Origin: Cyclina sinensis
Lineage: Eukaryota; Mollusca; Bivalvia; Venerida; Veneridae
NCBI GenBank assembly: GCA_012932295.1
Contig: JAAONU010000011.1
Span: forward strand, 39,741,951-39,805,950
Reading direction: 5' to 3'
Length of the DNA stretch: 64,000 bases
Part shown: in pieces, positions 23,376 through 34,952 of the stretch
How positions within the stretch are numbered: position 1 is the first letter of the stretch
Layout: every line of letters starts with the position of its first letter
Made by a program: the position numbers and the translations under genes
The notes under the pieces: model-generated
Database searches by the model: none
The model's input: only the letters and a program-made list of their open reading frames with translations
What the model was told of the DNA's origin: nothing

Positions 23376-23768
23376 ATATTTTTACATTTGGAATGAAATA
23401 TATTTTATTCCTACACAATTTTGTTTGCTGATTACTCAAAAGGTATAACTGTCCAAAAAGCTTGCACTAGAAATGTTTTGGTAGACATTAAGTATAAGAC
23501 AGTTATATTTATATATATTTATATACAGTTATATACCAGAAAAATTGGCTTAAAGAAATTTGATATTTCAATGCAGTGTATTTAGAATTTAAATAAAATC
23601 AGACAGGAAAATTCATAAACAAGAAATGGACAAGCCAAAACAGGCCTGCTAATTATCAAACAATCATGACTTGTAGATTATTAACTCTGGTAAGTCAAAA
23701 GGCTAGAACAAGCAGTGATGAATATAAAATCATGGCAAATTTTCTAGGTAGAATTTCTTTAGGCAGTC

Positions 23769-24009
23769 CAAGGGTTTTCAGGTTATGCTCCAAGATTTTT
23801 CTAAAAGGGGAGATAATTAAAAAACGGGGCAAAACAGAGTTATCGTTTTTTGGCTCTGCACTCCGCCTTAATGCCCTCTACCACTGTGTGCAGTTTAAAA
23901 AAATTCTGTTCAAGGGTTTTCAAGTTATGCTCCGGACGAGCACAACGGATGGACAGACGGACAGATGGACAAGGTGGCGACTATATTCTCTCTATTCAGG
24001 GAGCATAAA
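23769..24009. repeat. Truncated dispersed element fused into a snoRNA unit
   Basis: The 3' part of the element found complete at 30,211-30,770 (GTTATGCTCCGGACGAGCAC, GGACGGACAG, GGGAGCATAAAAA). It replaces the A module expected here. Confidence 0.55.
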
Positions 24010-24090
24010 AATAGGCAAACTAACTTTCAGAAATAACATCAGAATATAATTCTGTGGTATTACTTGGACATTTTATCGAACAAAGCATAC

Positions 24091-24152
24091 CTCTGAGTCT
24101 GAAGTTCCAGGACGATTCGCAAGGTCTTCCAAATTATCCTCCCCTGAAGATT
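24091..24152 (-). CDS. Acidic 62-nt exon, copy 2
   Basis: Acceptor TTTGCAG and donor GTATGC are kept, and the frame is open: SSGEDNLEDLANRPGTSDSE. No C module remains upstream, and no copy of the terminal exon follows directly. It could be an alternative exon or a relic. Confidence 0.4.
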
Positions 24153-24384
24153 CTGCAAACAAAGAATACTCCAGAAAAAGGGAATGCTGAACTGAATAAA
24201 TCTTAAACTTATAAATCACTTATAGAAATTTAAATAGCCAGTTTGGTATTTGTTAAAATAGCAAGATTTGTTAACACAGGTAGATTTATTCTTTACTAAA
24301 AGCAGTCTTGTTCACTGAAATTCCAGTGCAAAAATGGGACATAGAAGCATCTAACTCAGTTAAACTCATGTCCAGCAGCAGAAA

Positions 24385-24461
24385 TGCCAGCAGTTCAGTG
24401 AGAGGTAATTTTTTGTCAACAGGGTTAGACAACTTTGATTTTAAACAACCCTAATTTGGCA
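24385..24461 (-). ncRNA. Box C/D snoRNA-like, subfamily D copy 2
   Basis: TGCCA/TGGCA stem retained; box D changed to CTGC and box C to AAATTAGGG. Probably inactive. Confidence 0.35.
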
Positions 24462-24889
24462 AACTAGCATCTTTCTAAATAAACTTTAAACTGACTTTAT
24501 CACAAAGTGGTGACATACAGACTACTGAAACAAGCACCTTTGGTAACAATAACTTAACTTTCACCATTGGTGTTAACCAGTAATAGTTATACCCTCCCAA
24601 ACTGTCATATTACCAGGAAAATTGGCTTTAGGAAGTCTAATATTTCAGTGCAGTGTATTTAGAATCTAAGCAAAATCAAACAAGAAAATCAAAACACAAG
24701 AAATGGACAAGGCAAAACAAGCCTACTACATATCAAACAATTATGATTTGAAGATTATTAACTCTGGTAAGTCAAAAGGCTAAAACAAGTAGTGAGGAAT
24801 ATAAAATCATGGCAAATTGTCTAGGTAGCATTTCTTTATGCAGTGACTTTTTTTCAGTTTCTTCCATCTTAGTATTCCGTTTCTTGTTA

Positions 24890-24953
24890 AGAGCAATCAG
24901 TTCGGCGAGTGAGTTGTCATCAAGCTCAGAGATACCAATCATCATTTTACTCT
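24890..24953 (-). ncRNA. Box C/D snoRNA, subfamily A copy 3
   Basis: All four boxes and the CGGCGAGUGA-complementary guide are canonical. A TAG acceptor candidate lies 68 nt downstream (plus 24,821). Confidence 0.78.
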
Positions 24954-25084
24954 AAATCTCAACTCTGTAAACACTTTAAGAAATACAAACTTTATATTTT
25001 CTATCATTGCATACAACAGAAATCTTATTTTCTTCAAATTTTCAGCATGTTTGTTGTTTTACTTTTAAGAATTACTGTACAAAA

Positions 25085-25138
25085 AGCAATCAGCTAGGAA
25101 GGTGTCATTTCATCCAGAGGTACCATTCATCAGTTAGC
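25085..25138 (-). ncRNA. Box C/D snoRNA-like, subfamily B copy 2
   Basis: Box D CTGA present; an internal deletion removes D' (reads CCAGAGG on plus). Confidence 0.35.
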
Positions 25139-25220
25139 AAAATTCTACATTTATAATGTAATACAATGTATCCTTATCCAATCTTGTGTGCTGATTTCTC
25201 AAAAGGTATAACTGTACAAA

Positions 25221-25279
25221 AAGTCATCAGGTAGGCAGGTGAGATTTCATTAATCTCAGAGTTATCATTCATCATTACC
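25221..25279 (-). ncRNA. Box C/D snoRNA, subfamily B copy 3
   Basis: Box C ATGATGA, D' CTGA and D CTGA present; C' is TAATGA. The guide reads TCTCACCTGCCTAC. The terminal stem is weak. Confidence 0.5.
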
Positions 25280-25389
25280 AGTAATAGTAATACGCTCCTG
25301 AACTGTCATATTACCAGGAAAATTGGCTTAAAGAAATTTGATATTTCAATGCAGTGTATTTGGAAAAACAGGCCTACTACATATCAAAC

Positions 25390-26870
25390 TAGAACTATCG
25401 CTGAATGCGATTCATACTCCCACCAATGTCCTTGACAGAAGACGACATGAAAAGGTGGTTAAGGGAATAACTTTAGTGGCACAAATACATATACATAAAA
25501 AGAAATTATCTCTGGTGAAAAAAAACCAAACAAATTGTACAGGTAATAGTATAAATATATATTGTCAAATCATGTTCGAAACAGTTACAAATAACCTTTC
25601 ATTTTCCCAATGTACTAAAATAAACAAAAGCAGTGAAGTTAAGAAAATAGTATAATTATGTCAAAATGTAATTAAGAGTGGAAAAACTTTGCATACTGAG
25701 CTTACTTGTTCTAGTTTTAGAAATATTCAAGTACATGTTAAAATTTCAGAACATTTTCTAAGTCAATTTTTGACCTTCAAGTGTGGCCTTGACCTTAAGC
25801 TGGCACAAGGGTAAGATGGGTTCTGCACATTGCCCAGTTGGGGTGAACATTTGAGTCAAGTTTGAAGAAAATCCTTCCATTAGTATAGAATTTATAGAGC
25901 GGACACGACATATTGTCTAGTATCGATTGTAAGTAAATTAAAAGACTTAAAAAGGGGCATAACTTTGTCAAAATGCAATACAGAGTTATGAAACTTGACC
26001 TGCATATCTTACTTGTGATACCTCATATATCTTTTAAGTTTTAAGCAAATACCTGTGCTAGTTTCAGAAATATTCAAGTACATGTTAGAATTTAAGAACA
26101 TTTTCTAAGTCAATTTTGACCTTCAAGTGTGACCTTGACCTTAAGCCGGCACAAAGGTAACATGGGTTCTGCACATAACTTTGTTGAGTTGAACATTTGA
26201 GTAAAGTTTGAAGAAATTTCTTCCATTAGTATAGGATTTATAGAGCGGACACGACATATTGTCTAATATTTGATTGTATGTAAATTTGAAGACTTAAAAA
26301 GGGGCATAACTTTGTCAAAATGCAATACAGTGTTATGAAACTTGACCTGCATATCCTAATTGTAACACTTCATAATTATATATTTTAAGTTTCAAGCAAA
26401 TACGTTTTCTAGTTTCAGAAATATTCAAATACATGTTAAAATTTAAGAATATTTTCTAAGTCAATATTTGACCTTCAAGTGTGACCTTGAACTTAAGCCA
26501 GCAAAAGGGTAACATGGGTTCTGCACATCCCCTTGTTGAGGTGAAAATTTGAGCCAAGATTAAAGAAAATCTTTCAATTAGTGTAGGACCTACAGAGCGG
26601 ACACAACATAATGTCTAATATTTGATTGTTTGATATTTGACCTTCAATTGTGACCTTAACCTTGAGCTGACACATGGGCAACATGGGTTCTGCACATCCC
26701 CTTGTTGAGGTGAACATTTCAGCCAAGTTTGAAGAAAATCCTTCAATTGGTATAGGATTTATACAGCGAACACGATAATGGAGACGGACGGACCGACTGA
26801 CCGATGGATGCGACAAAGCAAATCCATTATAGCCCCCCCCCCCCCACATTTTGTGGTGGGGGTATAATAA
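25390..26870. mobile_element. Bivalve dispersed element inserted in a snoRNA unit
   Basis: Interrupts a unit between ACATATCAAAC and TTATGACATGAAG. It carries three to four copies of a module of about 345 bases with GACCTTCAAGTGTGACCTTG and GGGTTCTGCACAT. It ends in a poly-C/GGGGG hairpin before TATAATAA, preceded by GGACGGACCGACTGACCG. No protein is encoded. Confidence 0.65.
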
Positions 26871-27021
26871 TTATGACATGAAGATTATTAACTCTGGTAA
26901 GTCAAAAGGCTAGAACAAGCAGTGAGGAATATAAAATCATGGCAAATTGTCTAGGTAGCATTTCTTTATGAAGTGACTTTTTTTTTCAGTTTCTTCCATT
27001 TTAGTATTCCATTTCTTGTTA

Positions 27022-27085
27022 AGAGCAATCAGTTCGGCGAGTGAGTTGTCATCAAGCTCAGAGATACCAATCATCATTTTACTCT
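27022..27085 (-). ncRNA. Box C/D snoRNA, subfamily A copy 4
   Basis: All boxes and guide canonical. Confidence 0.78.
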
Positions 27086-27323
27086 CAATCTTTACTCTGT
27101 AAATACTTTAAGAAATATAAATTTAATATAGAAATCCTACGAATAAAACGTACTTTGACATGATGTTGTTGATTGTTCATTTTGACTTACTTGCGAAAAT
27201 TGTAATATCCAACAAATGTAAGTAAATTGTAAGTAAATTTTCTTCCTAGGATTTCTTACTGCAAAAACTGCCCCCCCCCCCCCCCCCCCCCAATATCTGT
27301 ATTTCATATTCTATTTCCTATTA

Positions 27324-27387
27324 AAAGGAATCAGTTCGGCGAGTGAGATATCATCAAGCTCAGAGATAGCAATCAACATTTTACTCT
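27324..27387 (-). ncRNA. Box C/D snoRNA, subfamily A copy 5
   Basis: Guide intact; box C ATGTTGA; one stem base changed (GGAATCAG on plus). Confidence 0.58.
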
Positions 27388-27524
27388 GAAACTTCACTCT
27401 GTTAAAGCCTTTAGAAAATATCAACTTTATACAGTATTTCTATCATTTTAAATAAGAGAAATCTTATTTCCTTCAAATTATAACCAAGACTGCTATTCTG
27501 CTTTTAAGAATGACTGTACCGAAA

Positions 27525-27582
27525 GCTATCAGATAGGCAGGTGAGATTTCATCAATCTCAGAGTCACTATTTATCATATAAC
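27525..27582 (-). ncRNA. Box C/D snoRNA, subfamily B copy 4
   Basis: C' TGATGA, D' CTGA, D CTGA, box C ATGATAA. The guide is changed next to box D (CCTATCTGA). Confidence 0.6.
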
Positions 27583-27977
27583 ATATTTTTACATTTGAAA
27601 TGAAATACATTTTATTCCTACACAATTTTGTTTGCTGATTACTCAAAAGGTATAACTGTACAAAAAGCTTGCCCTACAAATGTTTTGGTAGACATTAAGT
27701 ATAAGACAGTTATATTTATATATATTTATATAAAATTATATACCAGAAAAATTGGCTTAAAGAAATTTGATATTTCAATGCAGTGTATTTAGAATCTGAA
27801 TAAAATCAGACAGGAAAATCCATAAACAAGAAATGGACAAGGCAAAACAGGCCTGCTAATTACCAAACAATCATGACTTTTAGATTATCAACTCTGGTAA
27901 GTCAAAAGGCTAGAACAAGCAGTGATGAATATAAAATCATGGCAAATTTTCTAGGTAGCATTTCTTTATGCAGTCCA

Positions 27978-28206
27978 AGGGTTTTCAGGTTATGCTCCAA
28001 GATTTTTCTAAAAGGGGAGATAATTCAAAAACGGGTCAAAAGATTTATCGTTCTTTGGCACTGCACTCCGCCTTAATGCCCTCTACCACTGTGTGTAGTT
28101 TAAAAAAATTATGTTCAAGGGTTTTCAAGTTATGCTCCGGACAAGCACAACGGACGGACAGATGGACAAGGTGGCGACTATATGCTCTCCATTCAGGAAG
28201 CATACA
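27978..28206. repeat. Truncated dispersed element fused into a snoRNA unit
   Basis: The same partial element and junction as 23,769-24,009. The two host units therefore share descent after the insertion. Confidence 0.55.
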
Positions 28207-28287
28207 AATAGGCAAACTAACTTTCAGAAATAACATCAGCATATAATTCTGTGGTATTACTTGGACATTTTATCGAACAAAGCATAC

Positions 28288-28349
28288 CTCTGAGTCTGAA
28301 GTTCCAAGACCAATCGCAAGGTCTTCCAAATTATCCTCCCCTGAAGATT
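28288..28349 (-). CDS. Acidic 62-nt exon, copy 3
   Basis: Open frame SSGEDNLEDLAIGLGTSDSE with acceptor TTTGCAG and donor GTATGC. A C module lies 77 nt upstream. No terminal exon follows. Confidence 0.42.
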
Positions 28350-28427
28350 CTGCAAACGAAGTATACAAAAGTGTCATTTTTCCCCTCAGTGAGATAGTTA
28401 AATAGTCTCATCTCTGGGCTTATATAA

Positions 28428-28508
28428 ATGCCATCAGAGTTTGGTGAGTGATATTTCAAGTCATCACTGTGTGTTGACTCTGGGTTCGAATCCATCATCC
28501 TCTGGCAT
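28428..28508 (-). ncRNA. Box C/D snoRNA, subfamily C copy 2
   Basis: Box C' GTGATGA and box D CTGA intact, stem ATGCCA/TGGCAT. The box C region reads GAGGATGATGG. Confidence 0.6.
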
Positions 28509-28859
28509 ATGAAACTTTAAATTACAATATATTCATTTAGAAAAACACTAAAAACTTGTCAAAATCTCAGTTTTCTTTTTTAATTGTACAGTAAACTGAA
28601 GTCTCAATCCAAAGAAGTTGTGCTTATTTATTACACTTCAGACTCCAGAAAAAAGGAATGCTGAACTGAATAAATCTTAAACTTATAAATCACTTATAGA
28701 AATTTCAATAACCAGTTTGGTATTTGTTAAAATAGCAAGATTTGTTAACACAGGTAGATTTATTCTTTACTAAAAGCAGTCTTTTTTCACTGAAATTCCA
28801 GTGCAAAAATGAGACATAGAAGCATCTAACTCCATGAAACTCATGTCCAGCAGCAGAAA

Positions 28860-28935
28860 TACCAACAGTTCAGTTAGAAGTGTTTTTTGTCAACAGAGTT
28901 AGACAACAATGATTTTCAACAATCCTCATTTGGCA
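28860..28935 (-). ncRNA. Box C/D snoRNA-like, subfamily D copy 3
   Basis: Box C ATGAGGA; box D changed (CTGTTGG); 3' stem broken. Probably inactive. Confidence 0.33.
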
Positions 28936-29340
28936 AACTAACATCTTTCTAAAACAAACTTAACACTGACTTTATCATAAAATGGTGACATACAGACCAC
29001 TGAAACAAGCACCTTAAGTTTGGTAACAATAACTTAACTTTCACTGTTGGTGTTAACCAGTAATAGTAATACCCTACCAAACTGTCATATTACCAGGAAA
29101 ATTGGCTTTAGGAAGTTTGATATTTCAGTGCAGTGTATTTAGAATCTAAAAAAAGACAGGAAAATCCAAACACAAGAAATGGAAAAGACAAAACAGGTCT
29201 GCTACATATCAAACAATTATGATTTGAAGATTATTAACTCTGGTAAGTCAAAAGGCAAGAACAAGTAGTGAGGAATATAAAATCATGACAAATTTTCTTT
29301 TTTTTCAGTTTCTTCCATCTTAGTATTCCGTTTCTTGTTA

Positions 29341-29404
29341 AGAGCAATCAGTTCGGCGAGTGAGTTGTCATCAAGCTCAGAGATACCAATCATCATTTTA
29401 CTCT
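29341..29404 (-). ncRNA. Box C/D snoRNA, subfamily A copy 6
   Basis: All boxes and guide canonical. Confidence 0.78.
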
Positions 29405-29636
29405 CAAACTTTACTCTATAAATACTTTAAAAAATATAAACTTAATATAGAAATCCTACAAACAAAATTTACTTTGACATGATGTTGATGTTCGTTCATT
29501 TTGACTGATTGACTTACTAGCGATAATTGTAATATCCAACAAATGTAAGTTTGTAAGTAAATTTTCTTCCTAGGATTTCTTACTGCAAAAACTTTTTTCC
29601 TCCCAATATCTGTATTTCATTTTCTATTTCTTATTA

Positions 29637-29700
29637 AAAGCAATCAGTTCAGCGAGTGAGATGTCATCAACCTCAGAGATACCAATCACCATTTAACTCT
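29637..29700 (-). ncRNA. Box C/D snoRNA, subfamily A copy 7
   Basis: The guide has one change that breaks the rRNA match (CAGCGAG on plus). Box C ATGGTGA. Confidence 0.5.
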
Positions 29701-29837
29701 CAAACATCACTCTGTTAAAGCCTTCAGAAAATATTAACTTTATACAGCATTTCTACCATTTCAAATAAGAGAAATCTTATTTCCTTCAAATTATAACCAA
29801 GACTGCTTTTCTGCTTTTAAGAATGACTGTACCGAAA

Positions 29838-29895
29838 GCTATCAGCTAGGCAGGTGAGATTTCATCAATCTCAGAGTCACTATTCATCATATAGC
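29838..29895 (-). ncRNA. Box C/D snoRNA, subfamily B copy 5 (best preserved B)
   Basis: The minus strand reads a GCTAT stem, box C ATGATGA, box D' CTGA, box C' TGATGA, guide AATCTCACCTGCCTAG, box D CTGA, and a closing ATAGC that pairs perfectly with the 5' GCTAT. Length is 58 nt. The guide differs from that of subfamily A, so the target should differ. I could not place it on rRNA or snRNA from memory. Confidence 0.75.
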
Positions 29896-30210
29896 ATATT
29901 TTGTACATTTGAAATGAAATACATTTTATTCCTATACAATTTTGTTTGCTGATTACTCAGCAAGTATAACTGTACAAAAAGCTTCCTCTAGAAATGTTTT
30001 GGTAGACATTAAGTACAAGACAGTTATATTTTCCTGATAAAAATTTATTGCTTTTCTTTTTTGGCAGTGTTTTTAAGGCTTGCTATTGGGAATTTTCTTT
30101 CTGGAAAAACAGAAGATAATATCGGCTGAACATCTTTATCTTAACATTTACAAAGCTCACTTCTCTTTAGGGTTATAGCCTTGTTGCATCAATCTCGTCT
30201 CATTTCAGAA

Positions 30211-30770
30211 CAAGGCGATTCGTAAAACTGACATAGGCTCCCCGAAGCAGGAGCCAAAGGGACATGTACATAGCAAGAACATACAGCCAAAGTCATAAAG
30301 TGGGCACATTTTTGGCACTGCACTCCGCCTCAATGTCCTCTACCACTGAGTGCAGTTAAAACAAATTATGTCCAACGGTTTTCAGGTTATGCTCCAAACA
30401 AGATTTTTCTAAAAGGGGAGATAATTCAAAAACAGGGCAAAATAGACTTATGGTTCTCTGGCTCTGCACTCCGCCTCAATGCCCTTTACCACTGTGTGCA
30501 GTTTAAACAAATTATGTCGAACGGTTTTCAGGTTTTGCTCCGGACAAGATTTTTCTAAAAGGGGAGATAATTAAAAAAATAGGCAAAACAGAGTTATGGT
30601 TCTTTGGCATTGCACTCCGCCTCAATGCCCTCTACCACTGTGTGAAGTTTAAACAAATTATGTCCAAGGGTTTTCAAGTTATGCTCCGGACAAGCACAAC
30701 GGATGGACGGACGGACAGATGGACAGACGGACAAGGTGGCGACTATATGCTCTTCATTTGGGGAGCATAA
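30211..30770. mobile_element. Dispersed element with GGCTCC...GGGAGC ends, complete
   Basis: Interrupts the spacer TTTCAGAA / AATAGGCAAA. Starts near GGCTCCCCGAAGCAGGAGCC, carries three units of about 120 bases containing GCACTGCACTCCGCCTCAATG, then GGACGGACGGACAG and TTTGGGGAGCATAA. No protein is encoded. Confidence 0.65.
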
Positions 30771-30852
30771 AAATAGGCAAAATAACTTTCAGAAATAACA
30801 TCAGAATATAATTCTATGGTATTACTTGGACATTTTATCGATTAAAACATAC

Positions 30853-30914
30853 CTCTGAGTCTGAAGTTCCAGGACCAATCGCAAGGTCTTGCAAATCATC
30901 CTCGTCTGAAGATT
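30853..30914 (-). CDS. Acidic 62-nt exon, copy 4
   Basis: Open frame SSDEDDLQDLAIGPGTSDSE, donor GTATGT, acceptor TTTGCAG. The C module is 122 nt upstream because about 60 bases of a neighbouring spacer (30,960-31,020) are inserted. Confidence 0.42.
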
Positions 30915-31037
30915 CTGCAAACTAAGTATACAGAAAGTGTCATTTTTCCCCTCAGTGAGAAATGTCAGTTTGTAAGTAAATTTTCTTCCAAGGATTTCTT
31001 ACTCTAAAACTTTTTTCTCGTCACTGGAGTTGTATAA

Positions 31038-31118
31038 ATGCCATCAGAGTTTAGTGAGTGATATTTCAAGTCATCACTGTGTGTTGACTCTGGGTTCGAA
31101 TCCATCATCATTTGGCAT
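31038..31118 (-). ncRNA. Box C/D snoRNA, subfamily C copy 3
   Basis: Box C ATGATGA, C' GTGATGA, D CTGA and the ATGCCA/TGGCAT stem are all intact. Guide has one change (ACTAAACT). Confidence 0.72.
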
Positions 31119-31471
31119 ATGATATTTTAAATCACAATATATTCATTTAGACAAACAATAAAAACTTGTCAAAATCTCAGTCATTCTTTTTTTAATTGTA
31201 CAGTAAACTGAAGTGGTAATCCAAAGAAGTTGTGCTTCTTTATTACACTTCAGACTCCAGAAAAAAGGAATGCTGAACTGAATAAATCTTAAACTTATAA
31301 ATCACTTATAGAAATTTCAATAACCAGTTTGGTATTTGTTAAAATAGCAAGATTTGTTAACACATGTAGATTTATTCTTTACTAAAAGCAGTCTTGTTTC
31401 ACTGAAATTCCAGTGCAAAAATGAGACATAGAACCATCTAACTCTATGAAACTCATGTCCAGCAGCAGAAA

Positions 31472-31547
31472 TGCCATCAGTTCAGTGAGAGGTATTTTTT
31501 GTCAACAGAGTTAGACAACAATGATTTTCAACAATCCTCATTTGGCA
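31472..31547 (-). ncRNA. Box C/D snoRNA, subfamily D copy 4
   Basis: TGCCA/TGGCA stem, box C ATGAGGA (one mismatch), C' TGTTGA, box D CTGA. One of the two best D copies. Confidence 0.58.
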
Positions 31548-31949
31548 AACTAAAATCTTTCTTAAACAAACTTAACACTGACTTTATCATAAAATGGTGA
31601 CATACTGACTACTGAAACAAGCACCTTTGGTAACAATAACTTAACTTTTACTGTTGGTGTTTACCAGTAATAGTAAAACCCTCCCGAACTGTCATATTAC
31701 CAGGAAAATTGGCTTTAGGAAGTCTGATATTTCAATACAGTGTATTTAGAATCTAAAAAAAGAAGACAGGAAAATCCAAACACAAGAAATGGACAAGGCA
31801 AAACAGGCCTACTACATATCAAACAATTATGATTTGAAGATTATTAACTCTGGTAAGTCAAAAGGCTAAAACAAGTAGTGACAAATATAAAATCATGACA
31901 AATTTTCTTTTTTTCAGTTTCTTCCGTCTTAGTATTCCGTTTCTTGTTA

Positions 31950-32013
31950 AGAGCAATCAGTTCGGCGAGTGAGTTGTCATCAAGCTCAGAGATACCAATC
32001 ATCATTTTACTCT
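31950..32013 (-). ncRNA. Box C/D snoRNA, subfamily A copy 8
   Basis: All boxes and guide canonical. Confidence 0.78.
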
Positions 32014-32148
32014 AAAACTTAACTCTGTAAACACTTAAAGAAAAATAAACTTAATAAAGATTTTCTATCACTTTATATAACAGAAATCTTATTTTCTTCA
32101 AATTTCCAGTATGTTTGTTATTTTACTTTTAAGAATAACTGTACAAAA

Positions 32149-32207
32149 AGCAATCAGCTAGGAAGGTGTCATTTCATCCATCTCAGAGGCACCATTCATC
32201 AGTTAGC
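32149..32207 (-). ncRNA. Box C/D snoRNA, subfamily B copy 6
   Basis: Box C CTGATGA, D' CTGA, C' GGATGA, D CTGA; guide ATGACACCTTCCTAG. Confidence 0.55.
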
Positions 32208-32289
32208 AAAATTCTACATTTATAATGTAATACAATGTATCCTTATCCAATCTTGTGTGCTGATTCCTCAAAAGGTATAAATGTACAAA

Positions 32290-32348
32290 AAGTCATCAGG
32301 TAGGCAGGTGAGATTTCATCAATCTCAGAGTCACCATTTATCATTACC
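32290..32348 (-). ncRNA. Box C/D snoRNA, subfamily B copy 7
   Basis: Box C ATGATAA, D' CTGA, C' TGATGA, D CTGA; guide TCTCACCTGCCTAC. Confidence 0.6.
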
Positions 32349-32657
32349 AGTAATAGTAATACCCTCCGAACTGTCATATTACCCAGAAAATTGGCTTTAA
32401 GAAATTTGATATTTCAATGCAGTGTATTTAGAATCTTAAAAAACAATCAGACAGGAAAATCCATAAGAAATGTACAAGGCAAAACAGGCCTGCTAAATAT
32501 CAAACAATCATGACTTGTAGATTATTAACTCTGGTAATTCAAAAGGCTAGAACAAACAGTGATGAATATAAAATCATGGCAAATTTTCTAGGTAGCATTT
32601 CTTTAGGCAGTGACTTTTTTTTCAGTTTCTTCCATCTTAGTATTCTGTTTCTTGTTA

Positions 32658-32721
32658 AGAGCAATCAGTTCGGCGAGTGAGTTGTCATCAAGCTCAGAGA
32701 TACCAATCATCATTTTACTCT
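32658..32721 (-). ncRNA. Box C/D snoRNA, subfamily A copy 9
   Basis: All boxes and guide canonical. Confidence 0.78.
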
Positions 32722-32951
32722 CAAACTTTACTCTGTAAATACTTTAAGAAATATAAACTTAATATAGAAATCCTACAAACAAAATTTACTTTCACATGAT
32801 GTTGATGCTTGTTCATTTTGACTTATTGACTTACTAGTGATTATTGTAATATCCAACAAATATAAGTTTGCAAGTAAATTTTCTTCCTAGGATTTCTTAC
32901 TGCAAAAACTTTTTCCGCTAATATCTTTATTTCATATTCTGTTTCTTATTA

Positions 32952-33015
32952 AAAGCAATCAGTTCGGCGAGTGAGATGTCATCAAGCTCAGATATACCAA
33001 TCATGATTTTAATCT
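32952..33015 (-). ncRNA. Box C/D snoRNA, subfamily A copy 10
   Basis: Guide intact; box C ATCATGA; terminal stem shortened (AGATTAA). Confidence 0.6.
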
Positions 33016-33150
33016 GAAACTTCACTCTGTTAAAGCCTTTAGAAAATATTAACTTTATACAGCATTTTACCGTTTCAATTAAGAGAATCTTTTTTCCTTC
33101 AAATTATAAGCAAGACTGCTATTCTGCTTTTAAGAATGACTGTACTGAAA

Positions 33151-33190
33151 GCTATCAGCTAGGCAGATGAGAAGTTATCATTTATAAAGC
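33151..33190 (-). pseudogene. Subfamily B remnant
   Basis: Keeps the 3' stem and box D, but a deletion joins the guide to TAAATGATAAC, removing C' and D'. Confidence 0.5.
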
Positions 33191-33326
33191 TCGCTTCTCT
33201 TTAGGGTTATAGCCTTGTTGCATCAGACTCGTCTCGGTTCAGAAAAATAGGCAAACTTACTTTCAGAAATAACATCAGAATATAATTCTGTGGTATTACT
33301 TGGAAATTTTATCGAACAAAGCATAC

Positions 33327-33387
33327 CTTTGAGTCTGAAGTTCCTGGGCCAATAGCAAGGTCTTCAAATCATCCTCGTCTGAAGATT
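33327..33387 (-). pseudogene. Acidic exon, frameshifted copy 5
   Basis: 61 nt instead of 62. One C of TCTTCC (plus) is lost, shifting the frame after DDL. The acceptor is TAG instead of CAG; the donor is intact. The identical lesion occurs in copies 6 to 8. Confidence 0.65.
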
Positions 33388-33466
33388 CTACAAACAAAAT
33401 ATACAAAAAGTGTCATTTTTCCCCTCAGTGAGATAGTTAAATAGTCTCATCTCTGGAGTTATATAA

Positions 33467-33547
33467 ATGCAATAAGAGTTTGGTGAGTGATATTTCAAGT
33501 CATCACTGTGTGTTGACTCTGGGTTCGAATCCATCATCATTTGGCAT
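33467..33547 (-). pseudogene. Subfamily C snoRNA with lost box D, copy 4
   Basis: Boxes C and C' intact, but box D reads CTTA instead of CTGA and the 3' stem is broken (GCAATAAG on plus). Confidence 0.6.
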
Positions 33548-33896
33548 ATAAAACTTTTAATTACATTATATTCCTTTAGACAAGATACTAAAAACTTGTC
33601 AAAATCTCAGTTTTCTTTTTAATTGTACAGTAAACTGAAGTCGTAATCCAAAGAAGTTGTGCTTCTTTATTACACTTCAGACTCCAGAAAAAGGAAATGC
33701 TGAACTGTGAATCTTAAACTTATAAATCATTTATAGAAATTTCAATAACCAGTTTGGAACTTATTATAATAGCAAGATTTGTTAACACAATTAGATTTAT
33801 TCTTTACTAAAAGCAGTCTTGTTTCACTGAAAATCCAATTCAAAATTGGGACATAGAAGCATCTAACTCAGTTAAACTCATTTCCAGTAGCAGAAA

Positions 33897-33972
33897 GGCC
33901 ATCAGTTCAGTGAGAGGTATTTTTTGTCAACAGGGTTAGACAACTTTGATTTTAAACAACCCTAATTTGGCA
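33897..33972 (-). ncRNA. Box C/D snoRNA-like, subfamily D copy 5
   Basis: GCCA/TGGC stem and box D CTGA kept; box C AAATTAGGG. Confidence 0.4.
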
Positions 33973-34400
33973 AAGTAGCATCTTTCTAAAATAAACTTTA
34001 AACTGACTTTATCATAAAATGGTGACATATAGACCACTGAAACAAGCACCTTTGGTAACAATAACTTAACTTTCACTGTTGGTGTTTACCAGTAATAGTA
34101 ATACCCTACCAAACTGTCATATTACCAGGAAAATTGACTTTAAGACATTTAATGTTTCAATACAGTGTATTTAGAATCCAAGCAAAATCAGACAGGAAAA
34201 TCCATTAACAAGAAATGGACAAGGCAAAACAGGCCTACTAAATATCAAACAATTATGACTTGAAGATAATTAACTCTGGTAAGTCAAAAGGCTACAACAA
34301 GCAGTGAGGAATATAAAATCATGGCAAATTTTCTAGGTAGCATTTCTTTATGCAATGACATTTTTCAGTTTTTTCCATCTAAATATTCCGTTTCTTGTTA

Positions 34401-34464
34401 AGAACAATCAGTTCGGCGAGTGAGTTGTCATCAAGCTCAGAGATACCAATCATCATTTTACTCT
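34401..34464 (-). ncRNA. Box C/D snoRNA, subfamily A copy 11
   Basis: Boxes and guide canonical; 3' stem TTGTTCT keeps pairing through G-U. Confidence 0.76.
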
Positions 34465-34693
34465 CAAACTTTACTCCTTAAACACTTTAAGAAATATAAC
34501 TTTAATATAGAAATCCTAGAAACAAAATTTACTTTGAAATGATGTTGATGATTGTTCATTTTGACTCATGACTTACTAGCGATAATTGTTATATCCAACA
34601 AATGTAAGTTTGTAAGTAAATTTTCCTCCTAGGATTTCTTACTGCAAAAACTTTTCCCCCCAATATCTGTATTTCATATTCTATTTCTTATTA

Positions 34694-34757
34694 AAAGCAA
34701 TCAGTTCGGCGAGTGAGATGTCATCAAGCTCAGAGATAGCAATCACCATTTTACTCT
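34694..34757 (-). ncRNA. Box C/D snoRNA, subfamily A copy 12
   Basis: Guide intact; box C ATGGTGA. A TTTTTGCAG acceptor candidate lies about 51 nt downstream. Confidence 0.65.
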
Positions 34758-34894
34758 GAAACTTCACTCTGTTAAAGCCTTTAGAAAAAATTAACTTTAT
34801 ACAGTATTTCTATCATTTCAAATAAGAGAAATCTTATTTCCTTCAAATTATAACCAAGACTGCTAATCTGATTTTAAGAATGACTGTGCCGAAA

Positions 34895-34952
34895 GCTTTC
34901 AGCTAGGCAGGTGAGATTTCATCAATCTCAGAGTCACTATTTATCATATAGC
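34895..34952 (-). ncRNA. Box C/D snoRNA, subfamily B copy 9
   Basis: Box C ATGATAA, D' CTGA, C' TGATGA, D CTGA; stem GCTAT/AAAGC. Confidence 0.6.
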